Of a stretch of DNA of 64,000 nt, positions 17,012-25,265 are shown one piece after another. The stretch's first letter is position 1; each line of letters opens with the position of its first letter. The stretch is from Halobaculum saliterrae (GTDB lineage Archaea; Halobacteriota; Halobacteria; Halobacteriales; Haloferacaceae). The notes beneath the pieces are model-generated. The model was not told the origin of the DNA and ran no database searches. It saw only the letters and a program-made list of their open reading frames with translations. Made by a program: the position numbers and the translations under genes. The stretch covers positions 186,001-250,000 of the forward strand of contig NZ_WUUS01000003.1 in NCBI RefSeq assembly GCF_009831625.1, read 5' to 3'.

Positions 17012-17398
17012 TCAGTCCCCGCCGTCGCCCTCGCCGGCGTCCCAGTCGTCGAGCGGCTCCCCGCCGAGGACGAAGTCGACTCCCTCGTGTTCCGTGAAGA
17101 CGACGTACACCGTTCGTTCCGGGACGCCGAACCGGTCGCCGAGTTCGTCGGTGAGACGGCGGGCGAGCGCGTGACGCTGCTCCACGGTCCGCCCGACCCG
17201 CACGTCAGCGTTCACGAGCGCGATCGGGTCGCCGGGGTCGGCACCGGCCAACTGCGGGTCGCTCTCGACGACCGACACGCCCACGTGGTCGGTTCCGGTG
17301 TCCATGACCTCGGCGTACGTCTCGGCGACCCAGTCGGCAAACGACGCGCGCTCGTCGTCGGTGACGGCGACGGAGAGATCGAATCGAAGGTGTGGCAC
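17012..17398 (-). CDS. Tautomerase-superfamily protein
   Basis: A 128-residue protein that begins GTG-Pro, giving the N-terminal proline of the 4-oxalocrotonate tautomerase/MIF family after methionine removal (MPHLRFDLSVAVTDDERASF). The pattern TVEQRHALARRLTDELGDRF, then VYVVFTEHE, fits the second half of the beta-alpha-beta fold. Its length suggests a fused two-unit form (cis-CaaD-like). The start is set by the proline requirement. The natural substrate is unknown. Confidence 0.78.
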   Translation of the reverse strand: MPHLRFDLSVAVTDDERASFADWVAETYAEVMDTGTDHVGVSVVESDPQLAGADPGDPIALVNADVRVGRTVEQRHALARRLTDELGDRFGVPERTVYVVFTEHEGVDFVLGGEPLDDWDAGEGDGGD

Positions 17399-17487
17399 GA
17401 GTGAACGATCCCCGTCCGTCTGATAACCGTGTCGGCGTGCGCGGTCGCTTCAGGTCTGTCGCGTCCGCCTCGGGTCGGCTATACGCC

Positions 17488-18498
17488 TCAGGTCGACCGC
17501 TCCGCGACGAGGGCCCCGCTCGCGTCGCGCAGGGTCACCGTCTCGCCGTCGTTGTTCAGCGTCGGTCGACTCCGCCCCCAGTACAGGTCGGTCTCGGTGT
17601 CCTCACCGCTGCCCACGTGGAGCGTGAGGGTGGCGCCCGCCGCGATCGTCGTCCCCTCCGGGAACTCGTAGGTGAAGCCCGCCTCGTCCGACAGCGTCCA
17701 TCCCGCGAGGTCGACCGCCTCGTCGCCGCGGTTCGTGAGCACGACGTACTCGTCGTTGAGGTTCTCTCCGTCGGCGCCCTCGGCGTCGGCGTGGATCCGC
17801 GAGACGACGACGCCGTCGCCGGTCCGCGTGGCGGTCACCGTCGCGGTGGCGGTCGTCTCGTCCTCGCCCGGCGGCGCCGGCGTGCCGTCGCGGCAGGACC
17901 ACAGTCCTCGTCCCGCCTGCATCGCTCGCTCCTCCGCGGCGTAGAACGTGTCGCCGCGCTCGAACGAGGAGTCGTACACGCGGGCGAGGCCCCGGTCGAT
18001 CAGCGCGTAGTTGAACGAGCCGCCGTCGTCGTGAACGTACACGAGCAGTCGGTCGTAGTACCCGCGGCGGGGCTCGTTCGCGTCGAACGCGAGCGTCACC
18101 TCCTGGCCGAGGAGTCGGTTCCTCGCGTACGCGCTGGCGCGGTCGCCGTACTCGCGCAGACACGACCGGCCGGCGTCCGTGTCCGGAACGCCCTCGAACT
18201 CGTCCGGGGAGTTCTCGCCGTACACCTCCGGCGTGTCGACGCCGAGGAGGCGGGCGGTGTCCGTCGTCCCGTTCTCGTACTCGAACCGGAACGTGTCGCC
18301 GTCGACGATCTCGACGACCGTCACGCGAGGTCCGTCAGCCGGCGGGGCGGCGGTTACCGGCGTTCCGCCCGAACCGGGGGGAGCCGTCTCCGTGGCGTCG
18401 GCGGTCGCGGCCGTCGACGGGCCGGCCGGCTCGGCGGCACAGCCCGCGACCACGAGCAGGATGCAACACGCGAGCGCGGCGAGACCGCGGGTGGGCAT
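17488..18498 (-). CDS. Secreted thermonuclease-like lipoprotein with lamin-tail domain
   Basis: A 336-aa predicted cell-surface nuclease. The signal peptide ends in a lipobox, LVVAGC, with Cys20 as the likely lipid anchor. A Thr/Ala/Pro linker follows. The staphylococcal nuclease (SNase) domain, ~55-205, has VVEIVDGDTFRF, ARLLGVDTPE and RRGYYDRLLVYVH with its catalytic arginine. A lamin-tail beta sandwich (~230-336) follows, with NDEYVVLTNRGDEAVDLAGW and its final DAS tail. Such pairs are often used to digest extracellular DNA for phosphate or nucleosides. It is monocistronic, with convergent and same-strand neighbours more than 80 bp away. Confidence 0.9.
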   Translation of the reverse strand: MPTRGLAALACCILLVVAGCAAEPAGPSTAATADATETAPPGSGGTPVTAAPPADGPRVTVVEIVDGDTFRFEYENGTTDTARLLGVDTPEVYGENSPDEFEGVPDTDAGRSCLREYGDRASAYARNRLLGQEVTLAFDANEPRRGYYDRLLVYVHDDGGSFNYALIDRGLARVYDSSFERGDTFYAAEERAMQAGRGLWSCRDGTPAPPGEDETTATATVTATRTGDGVVVSRIHADAEGADGENLNDEYVVLTNRGDEAVDLAGWTLSDEAGFTYEFPEGTTIAAGATLTLHVGSGEDTETDLYWGRSRPTLNNDGETVTLRDASGALVAERST

Positions 18499-18586
18499 AC
18501 CCGACACGTGGGGTGGCACGTCGAAAGGCGTTCTGGAGCGGCCGAGAGGATCCGGCGGGATGAGCGCGAACCGGCCGCGTACCGGC

Positions 18587-19153
18587 CTACCGAGCGCGCT
18601 CGTAGACGACGAAGTCGAAGTCGTCGCGCCCGTCGCGCTCGACCTCGCGCCACTCGTCGGGGTCGAACTCGGGAAACGTGGTGTCGCCCTCGTACGCGCC
18701 GTGGACCTCCGTCAACACCAGTTCGTCCGCCAGCGAGAGGAACTGCTCGTAGACGGCGCCGCCCCCGGCGACGTAGACCGTGTCGACGCCCCGCTCGGCG
18801 GCGTCGCCGCGGGCGGCCGCGAGCGCCTCCTCGATGGACTCGGCGACGATCACCTCGTCGGGGAGGTCCGGGCTCGACCGCGAGAGAACGACGTTCGTTC
18901 TGTTCGGGAGCGGCCCGCCGATGTCGCTCGCGATCGACTCGTACGTCCGGCGTCCCATGATCACCGGGTGGCCGGTCGTGGTCTCCTTGAAGTGACGCAT
19001 GTCGGCCGGGAAGTGCCACGGCATCCCGCCGTCGGCGCCGATGACGCCGTTGGCGGCGACGGCGGCGACGAGCGAGACGCGGGCTCTCGTGTTCCCGTCG
19101 CTATCGCCGTCAGCGTCGCCGTCGCTCCGCGGGGACGTGTCGCCGTCGTGCAT
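18587..19153 (-). CDS. folA: Dihydrofolate reductase
   Basis: Reduces dihydrofolate to tetrahydrofolate with NADPH. The conserved ANGVIGADGGMPWHFPADMR stretch carries the catalytic acid (Asp after PA) and Trp. GHPVIMGRRTYESI and the NADPH motif VAGGGAVYEQFL follow. About 22 acidic residues precede the fold (HDGDTSPRSDGDADGDSDGN), a halophilic extension. The ATG shares one base with the TGA of the upstream thymidylate synthase gene, so the two are coupled. This replenishes the dihydrofolate made by ThyA, an arrangement known in Haloferax (hts/hdr). Confidence 0.93.
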   Translation of the reverse strand: MHDGDTSPRSDGDADGDSDGNTRARVSLVAAVAANGVIGADGGMPWHFPADMRHFKETTTGHPVIMGRRTYESIASDIGGPLPNRTNVVLSRSSPDLPDEVIVAESIEEALAAARGDAAERGVDTVYVAGGGAVYEQFLSLADELVLTEVHGAYEGDTTFPEFDPDEWREVERDGRDDFDFVVYERAR

Positions 19154-20181
19154 CACTCGGCGACCGCGAACTCGATGCCCGGCGCGGGATCGTAGTCGAG
19201 GAGTTCGATGTCGTCGAACGTCAGCTCGTCGAGGGGCTTGTCCGCGACGCGCAGCGTCGGCTTCTCGCGCGGTTCGCGGCCCAACTGCCGCAGCAGGCCC
19301 GGCACGTGGTCCTTCTTCTCGTCGCCGTCGGCCTCCGCCGGCGCGGCGTCCTCGACCCAGTCGGCCAGTTCGCGATACTCATCGCTCGACTCAGCGGCGG
19401 CGACGCGCTCCGCGAACTCCTCCCGGTTCTGTCCGTACCAGTCGCCGCGCTCGCCGGTGCCGCAGTAGACGTGGGCGTCGACGACGCTGTGGGCGAACGT
19501 TCCGGGCTCGAAGCCCGTGCGCTGGGCGACGGCGGTCAGCAGGATCGAGTAGGCGGCGATGTTGAACGGGATCCCGAGCGCCAGATCGCCCGAGCGCTGC
19601 GTGAGATGGAGGTTCAGCCGGTCCCCCTGGACGTTGAACACGAACGTGTAGTGACACGGCGGGAGCGTCGAGACGGTCGCGTTCGCGGGGTGCCACGCGT
19701 TCACGACGATCCGCCGGGAGTTCGGGTTCTCCCGGAGGGTGTCGAGGACGTACGCGAGCTGGTCGAAGGTTCGCTCGTCGTCGTTCATCCACCGGTGGGT
19801 CTCGTCGGGCCACGTCTCGCCCTCCAGCCCCTCCTCGGGAACGGGGTAGCGTCGCCAGAACCGACCGTAGGCGGTGTCGAGGCGCCCCTCCTCGTCGGCC
19901 CACGCGTCCCAGATCCCGGTCTTCTCGCTGAGGTCGCGAACGTGCTCCTCGCCCGAGAGATACCAGAGCAGTTCGTGGATCAGCGAGTTCCAACGGAAGC
20001 CCGACAGGTCCTTCGTCGTGAGCAGGGGGAAGCCGTCCGCGAGGTCGGCCTCGTAGTGCGCCGAGAAGGACGAGAGCGTGTCGACGCCGGTCCGGTTCGG
20101 CTTGTAGGCGCCGTCCCGGAGCACGTCCTCCACGGTCGAGAGGTACTGCTGCATACGCGAGAAGGGCGGGGCGTCCGTCAT
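19153..20181 (-). CDS. thyA: Thymidylate synthase (ThyA type)
   Basis: Methylates dUMP to dTMP with 5,10-methylene-THF. The 342-residue protein has the folate/dUMP signature with catalytic Cys176 in LPPCHYTF, the RSGDLALGIPFNIA motif, and DAHVYCG. FPLLTTKDLSGFRWNSLIHE is the N-terminal conserved block. An insert rich in charged residues (~275-310, APAEADGDEKKD) is a haloarchaeal feature. ATG 20181 is used; ATG 20154 (MQQYL) is a possible shorter start. It is the first gene of an operon with folA. Confidence 0.93.
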   Translation of the reverse strand: MTDAPPFSRMQQYLSTVEDVLRDGAYKPNRTGVDTLSSFSAHYEADLADGFPLLTTKDLSGFRWNSLIHELLWYLSGEEHVRDLSEKTGIWDAWADEEGRLDTAYGRFWRRYPVPEEGLEGETWPDETHRWMNDDERTFDQLAYVLDTLRENPNSRRIVVNAWHPANATVSTLPPCHYTFVFNVQGDRLNLHLTQRSGDLALGIPFNIAAYSILLTAVAQRTGFEPGTFAHSVVDAHVYCGTGERGDWYGQNREEFAERVAAAESSDEYRELADWVEDAAPAEADGDEKKDHVPGLLRQLGREPREKPTLRVADKPLDELTFDDIELLDYDPAPGIEFAVAE

Positions 20182-20256
20182 AGACCTACCGAACCCGGAC
20201 CCGACCGGTCGGCCGCGACGGGAACCCCCAAGGCCCGTGGCTCCCAATCCGACTCC

Positions 20257-20880
20257 ATGATCCACAACCTCGCCGCCGGCGTGGAGGCGTTCACGAGCAA
20301 CGCGTTCCTCGTCTCCGGTCCCGCGAGCGCTGACACGCCCGCGCGAGCCGACGACGACGCGGGCCGCCGCGTCCTCGTCGACACCGGCTCGAACTTCGAC
20401 GTCATCCCGCTCGTTCGCGAGCGCGTCGACGACCTCGACGCGGTCGTCCTCACCCACACCCACCACGACCACGTCGGCAACGTCGAGGCCGTGTGCGACG
20501 CCTTCGGCGTCGAGACGTGGGGCTTCGACACGAGTCAGGCCTCGGTCGACAACGAGATCTCCGACGGCGAGACGGTCGAACTGGGCCTCGGCAGCTACGA
20601 GGCGCTGCACACGCCCGGCCACAAGAACGACCACCTCTGCCTGTACGAGGAGGACGCGGGCGTACTGTTCGCGGGCGACCTGATCTTCCAGAACGGCGGC
20701 TTCGGGCGGACGGACCTGGAGGAGGGCGACCGCGACGCGTTGGTCCGCAGTATCGACCGCGTTCGCGACCGCGTCGACGGCGACGGCCTCCGGGAGCTCC
20801 ACGTCGGCCACGGGCCGAGCGTGCTTGACTCGCCGTTCGATCACGTGGAACTCGCCGGGCGAGCGGCGCGAACGCGGTAG
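20257..20880 (+). CDS. Metallo-beta-lactamase-fold hydrolase (glyoxalase II-like)
   Basis: A 207-aa zinc hydrolase. The binuclear metal motif THTHHDHVG (~68-76) is intact, and the remaining ligands appear as HTPGH, GDLIF (bridging Asp) and VGHGPS. The small size, without a C-terminal glyoxalase domain, fits general thioester or lactone hydrolases. It diverges from thyA across ~75 bp. The substrate is unknown. Confidence 0.86.
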   Translation: MIHNLAAGVEAFTSNAFLVSGPASADTPARADDDAGRRVLVDTGSNFDVIPLVRERVDDLDAVVLTHTHHDHVGNVEAVCDAFGVETWGFDTSQASVDNEISDGETVELGLGSYEALHTPGHKNDHLCLYEEDAGVLFAGDLIFQNGGFGRTDLEEGDRDALVRSIDRVRDRVDGDGLRELHVGHGPSVLDSPFDHVELAGRAARTR

Positions 20881-20958
20881 CGGGGCGGCGACAGCGACGG
20901 AAAGGTCCGGCATAGCGCAGCCGTCGCCGGCCCGCGCCGCCGACTGGTACGTCGCGCG

Positions 20959-21798
20959 CTACCGATCCTGCGCCGCCGCCAGCAACTCGTCGTACGCCGC
21001 CGAGTACGCCGACGCGACGACGTCGGGGTCGTCCCGTTCCTCGCCGGTCAGCGGGCGAAGGTCGCGTGTCGAGAGCGGATCGAGCATCCCGGTCACGCGG
21101 TCGACGTGGACCTCCAGCGTCCCCTCGTCGCGGTCGCCGGTCGCGGTCTCGCGCGCGAGCGCCCAACGGTCGCCGTCGTACACGCGACATCGGCCGGGGT
21201 CGACGACCGCGACCGCGTCGAACCCGACCTCGCGAAGCGGCATCGCCACGTCGCCGTACGACTCCACGAGCGCCACCCCAGACCCCCCGGCAGCCCGAAC
21301 GTCCTCCGCGAGACGATCGAGCGCGGGCAGGTGGAGCTCGCGCATCGCTTCGTTGAACGCCCGCACCGAGTCGACGCGGCGGGCCTCCACCAGCGGGAGG
21401 TCGTCGCGGAGCGCGTCGGGGATCTCGGTCGTTCCGTTCACCACCCACTCGTCGCCGTCGGTCGTCCGGACGCGGTCGACGAGAAACGTCCGGTCGGACT
21501 CGCCGAGCAGCCCGGTCTCGCCCGGCGTCGGCCCCCAGAGGCGGTGGATCGGGTTCCGTCGCTCGTGGGTCGCGTCGCCGCCGGCCGCCCGGAGCAGTCG
21601 GTCGATGTCCTTCCCGTAGAGCCGGCCGTCGCCCGCCGCTCGGCGCACGTCGTCGTGGTCGAACCAGCGGTCGTTGCCGGCGCGGGGCTTGAACACGGTG
21701 GGTCGCGAGCCGTCGGCGCGGAGTCGCGCGGCCAGCCCGACCGCGAACGTCGTCTTCCCCGCATCGACAGGGTCGCCCCCGGCGACGAGGAGCTTCAC
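20959..21798 (-). CDS. P-loop ATPase/GTPase, haloarchaeal type
   Basis: A 279-aa protein with a deviant Walker A at its extreme N-terminus, GGDPVDAGKTTFAVGLA (7-23), typical of SIMIBI-class NTPases (MinD, dethiobiotin synthetase and relatives). KPRAGNDRWFDHDD and GVALVESYGDVAMPL could be the Walker B and switch regions. It resembles dethiobiotin/cobyrinate synthetase-like predicted ATPases, but no biotin or cobalamin genes are present. The start is GTG, overlapping the DUF5827 stop by 4 bp (GTGA), so the two are translated as a pair. Confidence 0.75.
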   Translation of the reverse strand: MKLLVAGGDPVDAGKTTFAVGLAARLRADGSRPTVFKPRAGNDRWFDHDDVRRAAGDGRLYGKDIDRLLRAAGGDATHERRNPIHRLWGPTPGETGLLGESDRTFLVDRVRTTDGDEWVVNGTTEIPDALRDDLPLVEARRVDSVRAFNEAMRELHLPALDRLAEDVRAAGGSGVALVESYGDVAMPLREVGFDAVAVVDPGRCRVYDGDRWALARETATGDRDEGTLEVHVDRVTGMLDPLSTRDLRPLTGEERDDPDVVASAYSAAYDELLAAAQDR

Positions 21799-22157
21799 GC
21801 TCCGTCCGCGGGCGCGTCGTCCGGGTGCCCGGGGCCGTCAGCGTCGGCCGAGTCGCTGTCGGCCGAGTCGCCGGCGCCGTCGAGGTCCTCCGGGCGTCGC
21901 AGGCCGTAGTAGCCGGGCTCGTCGTCCCCGCGCGGCTCCGCGACCACGAGCTCCTCCGAGTTCATCATGATCCACGGGATCGCCCAGTCGAGCAACACTC
22001 CCTCCGTTCCCTCGTCGATCTCGGCGTCCGGCTCCAGCCCCTGCAGGAGCCGCGCGGTCTCGTAGACGGTGTACATCCGGTCCGGCTCGAACAGCTCCGC
22101 GGGGGTGTAGAAGTCACACGGGTACAGTCCGGGGAACTCCGATTTCTCGATCGGCAT
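21795..22157 (-). CDS. DUF5827 family protein
   Basis: A 120-residue haloarchaeal protein opening MPIEKSEFPGLYPCDFYTPA and containing ELFEPDRMYTVYETARLLQG and VLLDWAIPWIMMNSEELVVA. A disordered acidic tail rich in Asp, Ser and Gly fills the last 35 residues. The family has no known function. Translational overlap with the following P-loop ATPase suggests the two proteins act together, perhaps as NTPase and regulator. Confidence 0.82.
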   Translation of the reverse strand: MPIEKSEFPGLYPCDFYTPAELFEPDRMYTVYETARLLQGLEPDAEIDEGTEGVLLDWAIPWIMMNSEELVVAEPRGDDEPGYYGLRRPEDLDGAGDSADSDSADADGPGHPDDAPADGA

Positions 22158-22258
22158 ACGGGTCCGTAGTTCGCGGCCTCGGTAAAGCGCGACGGGTCCG
22201 GAACGGCCGCCAACGGCCACGATGGCGAACGGTCGCGAACGGTGGCGATCGTCTGCGG

Positions 22259-22720
22259 TTACGTCGGGAGGTCCGCCTCGGTTCCGCACTCGGGGCAGAC
22301 GAACTCCATGCCGTCGTCCCCCGGAACCGCCGCGAGCGCGTCGTGTCCACAGTCGCGGCACTCGGTCGGGACGCGCACCTCCGTCGAGTCGGCCGGCGCG
22401 CCGAGCGCGAGCGCCTCGACGGGCTCCTCGCCATCGTTGCTTCCGGTCTGGTACTCGCCGGGCGCGAACCGGATCGCCTCGCCCGCGCCGACCTCGACGG
22501 CGTCGTCCTCGGTCTCGAACGTCGCGGTCCCCGAGAGGATCACGAACACCTCCTCCTGGTCGAGATGGGCGTGCAGCCCGCCGGAGAACCCCTCGCCCGG
22601 ATCGAGCCGGTAGTGGTTGATCGCCATGTCCTCGGTGCCGAGCGCGTCGGTGAGGGGCCGCATCTCCACGTCCCTGCCGAAGCCGCCGGTCTCGACCTCG
22701 TCGATGTCGATGTGTTCCAT
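22259..22720 (-). CDS. Cupin-domain protein with C-terminal zinc ribbon
   Basis: A 153-aa protein in two parts. Residues ~30-110 form a cupin barrel with the metal motif GLHAHLDQEEVFVILSG (His-X-His-X4-Glu) and GEAIRFAPGEYQTG. Residues ~117-153 form a zinc ribbon with CRDCGHDAL and CPECG. The fusion is unusual: the ribbon could bind a partner protein or sense metal. No catalytic role can be assigned. It is probably monocistronic. Confidence 0.83.
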   Translation of the reverse strand: MEHIDIDEVETGGFGRDVEMRPLTDALGTEDMAINHYRLDPGEGFSGGLHAHLDQEEVFVILSGTATFETEDDAVEVGAGEAIRFAPGEYQTGSNDGEEPVEALALGAPADSTEVRVPTECRDCGHDALAAVPGDDGMEFVCPECGTEADLPT

Positions 22721-22800
22721 CGATCGGCGCCTCGGTCGGTGGCGACATGAATCGTCTGGTGGCGGAACCCCCGCGGTGCGGTCCGTTCGCGACCGCGGCG

Positions 22801-23502
22801 CTACCTCGAGTGCTCGGCCGCCAACGACTCGTGTATCGATTCGATCTCCGGGGTCCCGGCGTCGACGGTGCCGCCGTGATAGCAGTGGGTCGTTCGCACC
22901 GCCGTCTCCAACTCCGCGAGCCGTCCGACCGACCGGGTCGCCTCGGCCATGTCGGGCGTGAAGTGCTCCGCGGGACCGACCAACTCGCCGTTCTCGCCGC
23001 GGAGCGCGTCGGCCGCGAGCAGCACTTCGGCCTCGGGGAGGTGGAACGCCAGATGACCGGGCGCGTGGCCGGGCGTGAACACCGCCCGCATCGGCCCGGC
23101 CTTCGTCCGGAACGTCACGCCGTCCTGTAGCTCCACGTCGATCGGAACCGGCTCGTAGCGGTCGCCGTCGGGGTCGCTCTTGATCGGGAACTCCCGGCCG
23201 TCGACGTACGGCGCCGCCGCCTCGTGTGCGTACACGACGGGGTCGTCCGCGCGCTCACACGCCGACGCGAGACAGCCTGCGTGGTCGCCGTCGTGGTGCG
23301 TGAGGACGACCGCACGAACGTCCGCCAGGTCGAGGCCGTGCTCCGCCAGCGCCGACGCCAACTGGTCGGTCTGCCCCGGAAGCCCGACGTCGACGAGCAG
23401 CGGCCCCCGCGGCGTCTCGACGGCCACGGGGTGGAACGCGGCCGTTCCCTCCTCCCGCTCCATCGTCAACTCCAGCGCGTACACGCCATCTGCGAGTTCC
23501 AT
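22801..23502 (-). CDS. Metallo-beta-lactamase-fold hydrolase
   Basis: A 233-residue hydrolase with the motif THHDGDHAG (~68-76), in which the first His-X-His reads HHD-GDH, and further ligands in FTPGHAPGHLAFHL, AADAL (bridging Asp) and THCYHGG. It is larger than the 20.3-kb paralogue and probably acts on a different ester or thioester. The start ATG gives MELADGVYALELTM, the usual first strand. The substrate is unknown. Confidence 0.86.
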   Translation of the reverse strand: MELADGVYALELTMEREEGTAAFHPVAVETPRGPLLVDVGLPGQTDQLASALAEHGLDLADVRAVVLTHHDGDHAGCLASACERADDPVVYAHEAAAPYVDGREFPIKSDPDGDRYEPVPIDVELQDGVTFRTKAGPMRAVFTPGHAPGHLAFHLPEAEVLLAADALRGENGELVGPAEHFTPDMAEATRSVGRLAELETAVRTTHCYHGGTVDAGTPEIESIHESLAAEHSR

Positions 23503-23680
23503 GGGGTCCGTGTGGGTCGCGAGCGCCCTAACTGTGGGTGTCGGGGAACCCCGTCCGCGAACGTCGCGTGCGTTCTGGACCGGCGTGACGGGTCGCCCGG
23601 CGCCGCGGCTGTCGGACGGGGCGTCGAAAGAAATCGGGTGTTACGCTCGGGTCCCTCCGGACCCGTTCGTCGGCGCCGGC

Positions 23681-24283
23681 TTACTCGAAGAGTTCGACGG
23701 CCTGTTCGTAGCGCGTCGAGGGCTCGTCCCAGTCGACGACTTCGAAGAACGCGCTGACGAAGTCGCCGCGGGCGGGGCCGTAGTCGTAGTAGTAGGAGTG
23801 CTCCCACACGTCCAGCGCGAGGATCGGGTGGCCGCCCCAGATCGCGCCCTGGTCGTGCTTGTCGACCACGACGTTGCGGAGTTGGTTCGAGAACGTGTCG
23901 TACACGAGCAGCGCCCAGCCGCTGGCGTTGCCGGCGGCCGCCTCGAACTCGCCCTTCCACGCCTCGTAGGAGCCGAAGTCCTCGGCGATGCGGTCGGCGA
24001 GCGCGCCCGACGGCTCGTCGCCGCCCTCGGGGCTCATGTTCTGCCAGAACAGGTCGTGCAGGATGTGTCCCGACGAGTTGTGCGTGACATTGCGAATCGC
24101 GCCCGGCGAGGAGCCGAACTCGCCGTTCTCGCGATTCTCTTCGAGGGTCTCCTCAGCCGAGTTCCAGCCGTTGACGTAGCCCTGGTGATGGGTGTCGTGA
24201 TGCCACGTCAGCACCTGCTCGGAAATGTGCGGTTCGAGTGCGTCGTAGTCGTACGGCAGCGGATCGAGTTCGTAGTCGCTCAT
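23681..24283 (-). CDS. sod: Superoxide dismutase, Fe/Mn family
   Basis: Converts superoxide to hydrogen peroxide and oxygen in the cytoplasm. The four metal ligands are in LTWHHDTHHQGYVNG (His), SGHILHDLFWQNM (His) and ALDVWEHSYYYDYG (Asp and His). The GGHPILALDVWEH region is the family signature. The 200-aa length and acidic surface are typical of haloarchaeal Mn enzymes. The N-terminal SDYELDPLPYDYDALEPHIS matches the family start. It is monocistronic, with 85 bp to the next gene. Confidence 0.95.
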   Translation of the reverse strand: MSDYELDPLPYDYDALEPHISEQVLTWHHDTHHQGYVNGWNSAEETLEENRENGEFGSSPGAIRNVTHNSSGHILHDLFWQNMSPEGGDEPSGALADRIAEDFGSYEAWKGEFEAAAGNASGWALLVYDTFSNQLRNVVVDKHDQGAIWGGHPILALDVWEHSYYYDYGPARGDFVSAFFEVVDWDEPSTRYEQAVELFE

Positions 24284-24368
24284 GTGCGTTCCACCGTACG
24301 GCCCTCCGGCAAAAGAGCGTTCCCTGAATCCGCTTTACGTAGCCATACCGACAGGACGCGCGAGCCGC

Positions 24369-25148
24369 CTATAGCACGTACGGGCCGCGCTGGCGGATCG
24401 GCTCGTCGTGGGGCTCGCCGGCGACACAGACCACGCGGAACCGGCCGCCGTCGCTGTCCCTCCCGGAATCCGGATCGTCGTCGGGAGCGAACTCGACCGA
24501 TCGGCCGCCCTCGACCGGGAGTACGTCGCCCGCCCCAATCCGGTCTCCGTCGGCGGTTCCGGCGCCCGCGACGCCGAAGGCGAAGCCGGCCCAGCCGTCG
24601 GGGACCGTCCACGTCCACGAGTCGTCGATCCGGGCGTCGAGATACTCCATCGACGTGTGGAGTTCCAGCGGGGAGCCGTCGCCGACGACGGTCGTCACGG
24701 TCGCGCCGTCCTCGGTCGCGGTCGGGAGGTCCGCGGCCGCGGCGTCCGCGTAGTCGGCCTCGACCTCCTTGCGATCGCGTGGGAGGTTCACCCACAGCTG
24801 GAGCCCGTTGCAGGCGGCCCCGTCGGCGGGGAACTCCGAGTGGCGGATGCCGCCGCCGGTCGTGATCCGCATCGCGTCGCCCTCCCGGGCGGTGTGTGAC
24901 ACGCCTAGGGAGTCCTCGTGTTCCATCCCCCCGTCGAGCATGTACGAGACGATCTCGAACCCGCGGTGGGGATGCATGGGGAACCCCGTGTCGGGGTCGA
25001 TGTAGAACCGCTCGAACAGGACGAACGGGTCGCGGTGGGACGGGTGTGTCTCCGTGGGGAACGCGCGCGTCGAGTTCACGCCCGTTCCGTGGCGAACCTG
25101 TCCGCCGGCGATCGGCCCGGCGCGGTTGGATCCGTCGGAGTCGGTCAT
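24369..25148 (-). CDS. Pirin-family protein
   Basis: A 259-aa bicupin. The N-terminal pirin cupin shows FYIDPDTGFPMHPHRGFEIV, the metal-binding His-X-His, followed by GGGIRHSEFP with the next ligand. The second barrel (WTWTVPDGWAGFAFGVAGAG) lacks obvious ligands, as in other pirins. Some pirins have quercetinase activity and others are transcription cofactors; the role here is unknown. It lies directly upstream of sod in transcription order, 85 bp away, so a stress-related transcript is possible. Confidence 0.88.
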   Translation of the reverse strand: MTDSDGSNRAGPIAGGQVRHGTGVNSTRAFPTETHPSHRDPFVLFERFYIDPDTGFPMHPHRGFEIVSYMLDGGMEHEDSLGVSHTAREGDAMRITTGGGIRHSEFPADGAACNGLQLWVNLPRDRKEVEADYADAAAADLPTATEDGATVTTVVGDGSPLELHTSMEYLDARIDDSWTWTVPDGWAGFAFGVAGAGTADGDRIGAGDVLPVEGGRSVEFAPDDDPDSGRDSDGGRFRVVCVAGEPHDEPIRQRGPYVL

Positions 25149-25265
25149 CGACTTGTCGCCTCCATGGCGACACCGAGTCGACCGACGGGGATAACGCCCG
25201 CGTCGCCGGAAGCTCGCCGCCGACCGGCGCCGACGGACGCGGTGAGAACGAGCGGCGGCCGACCG

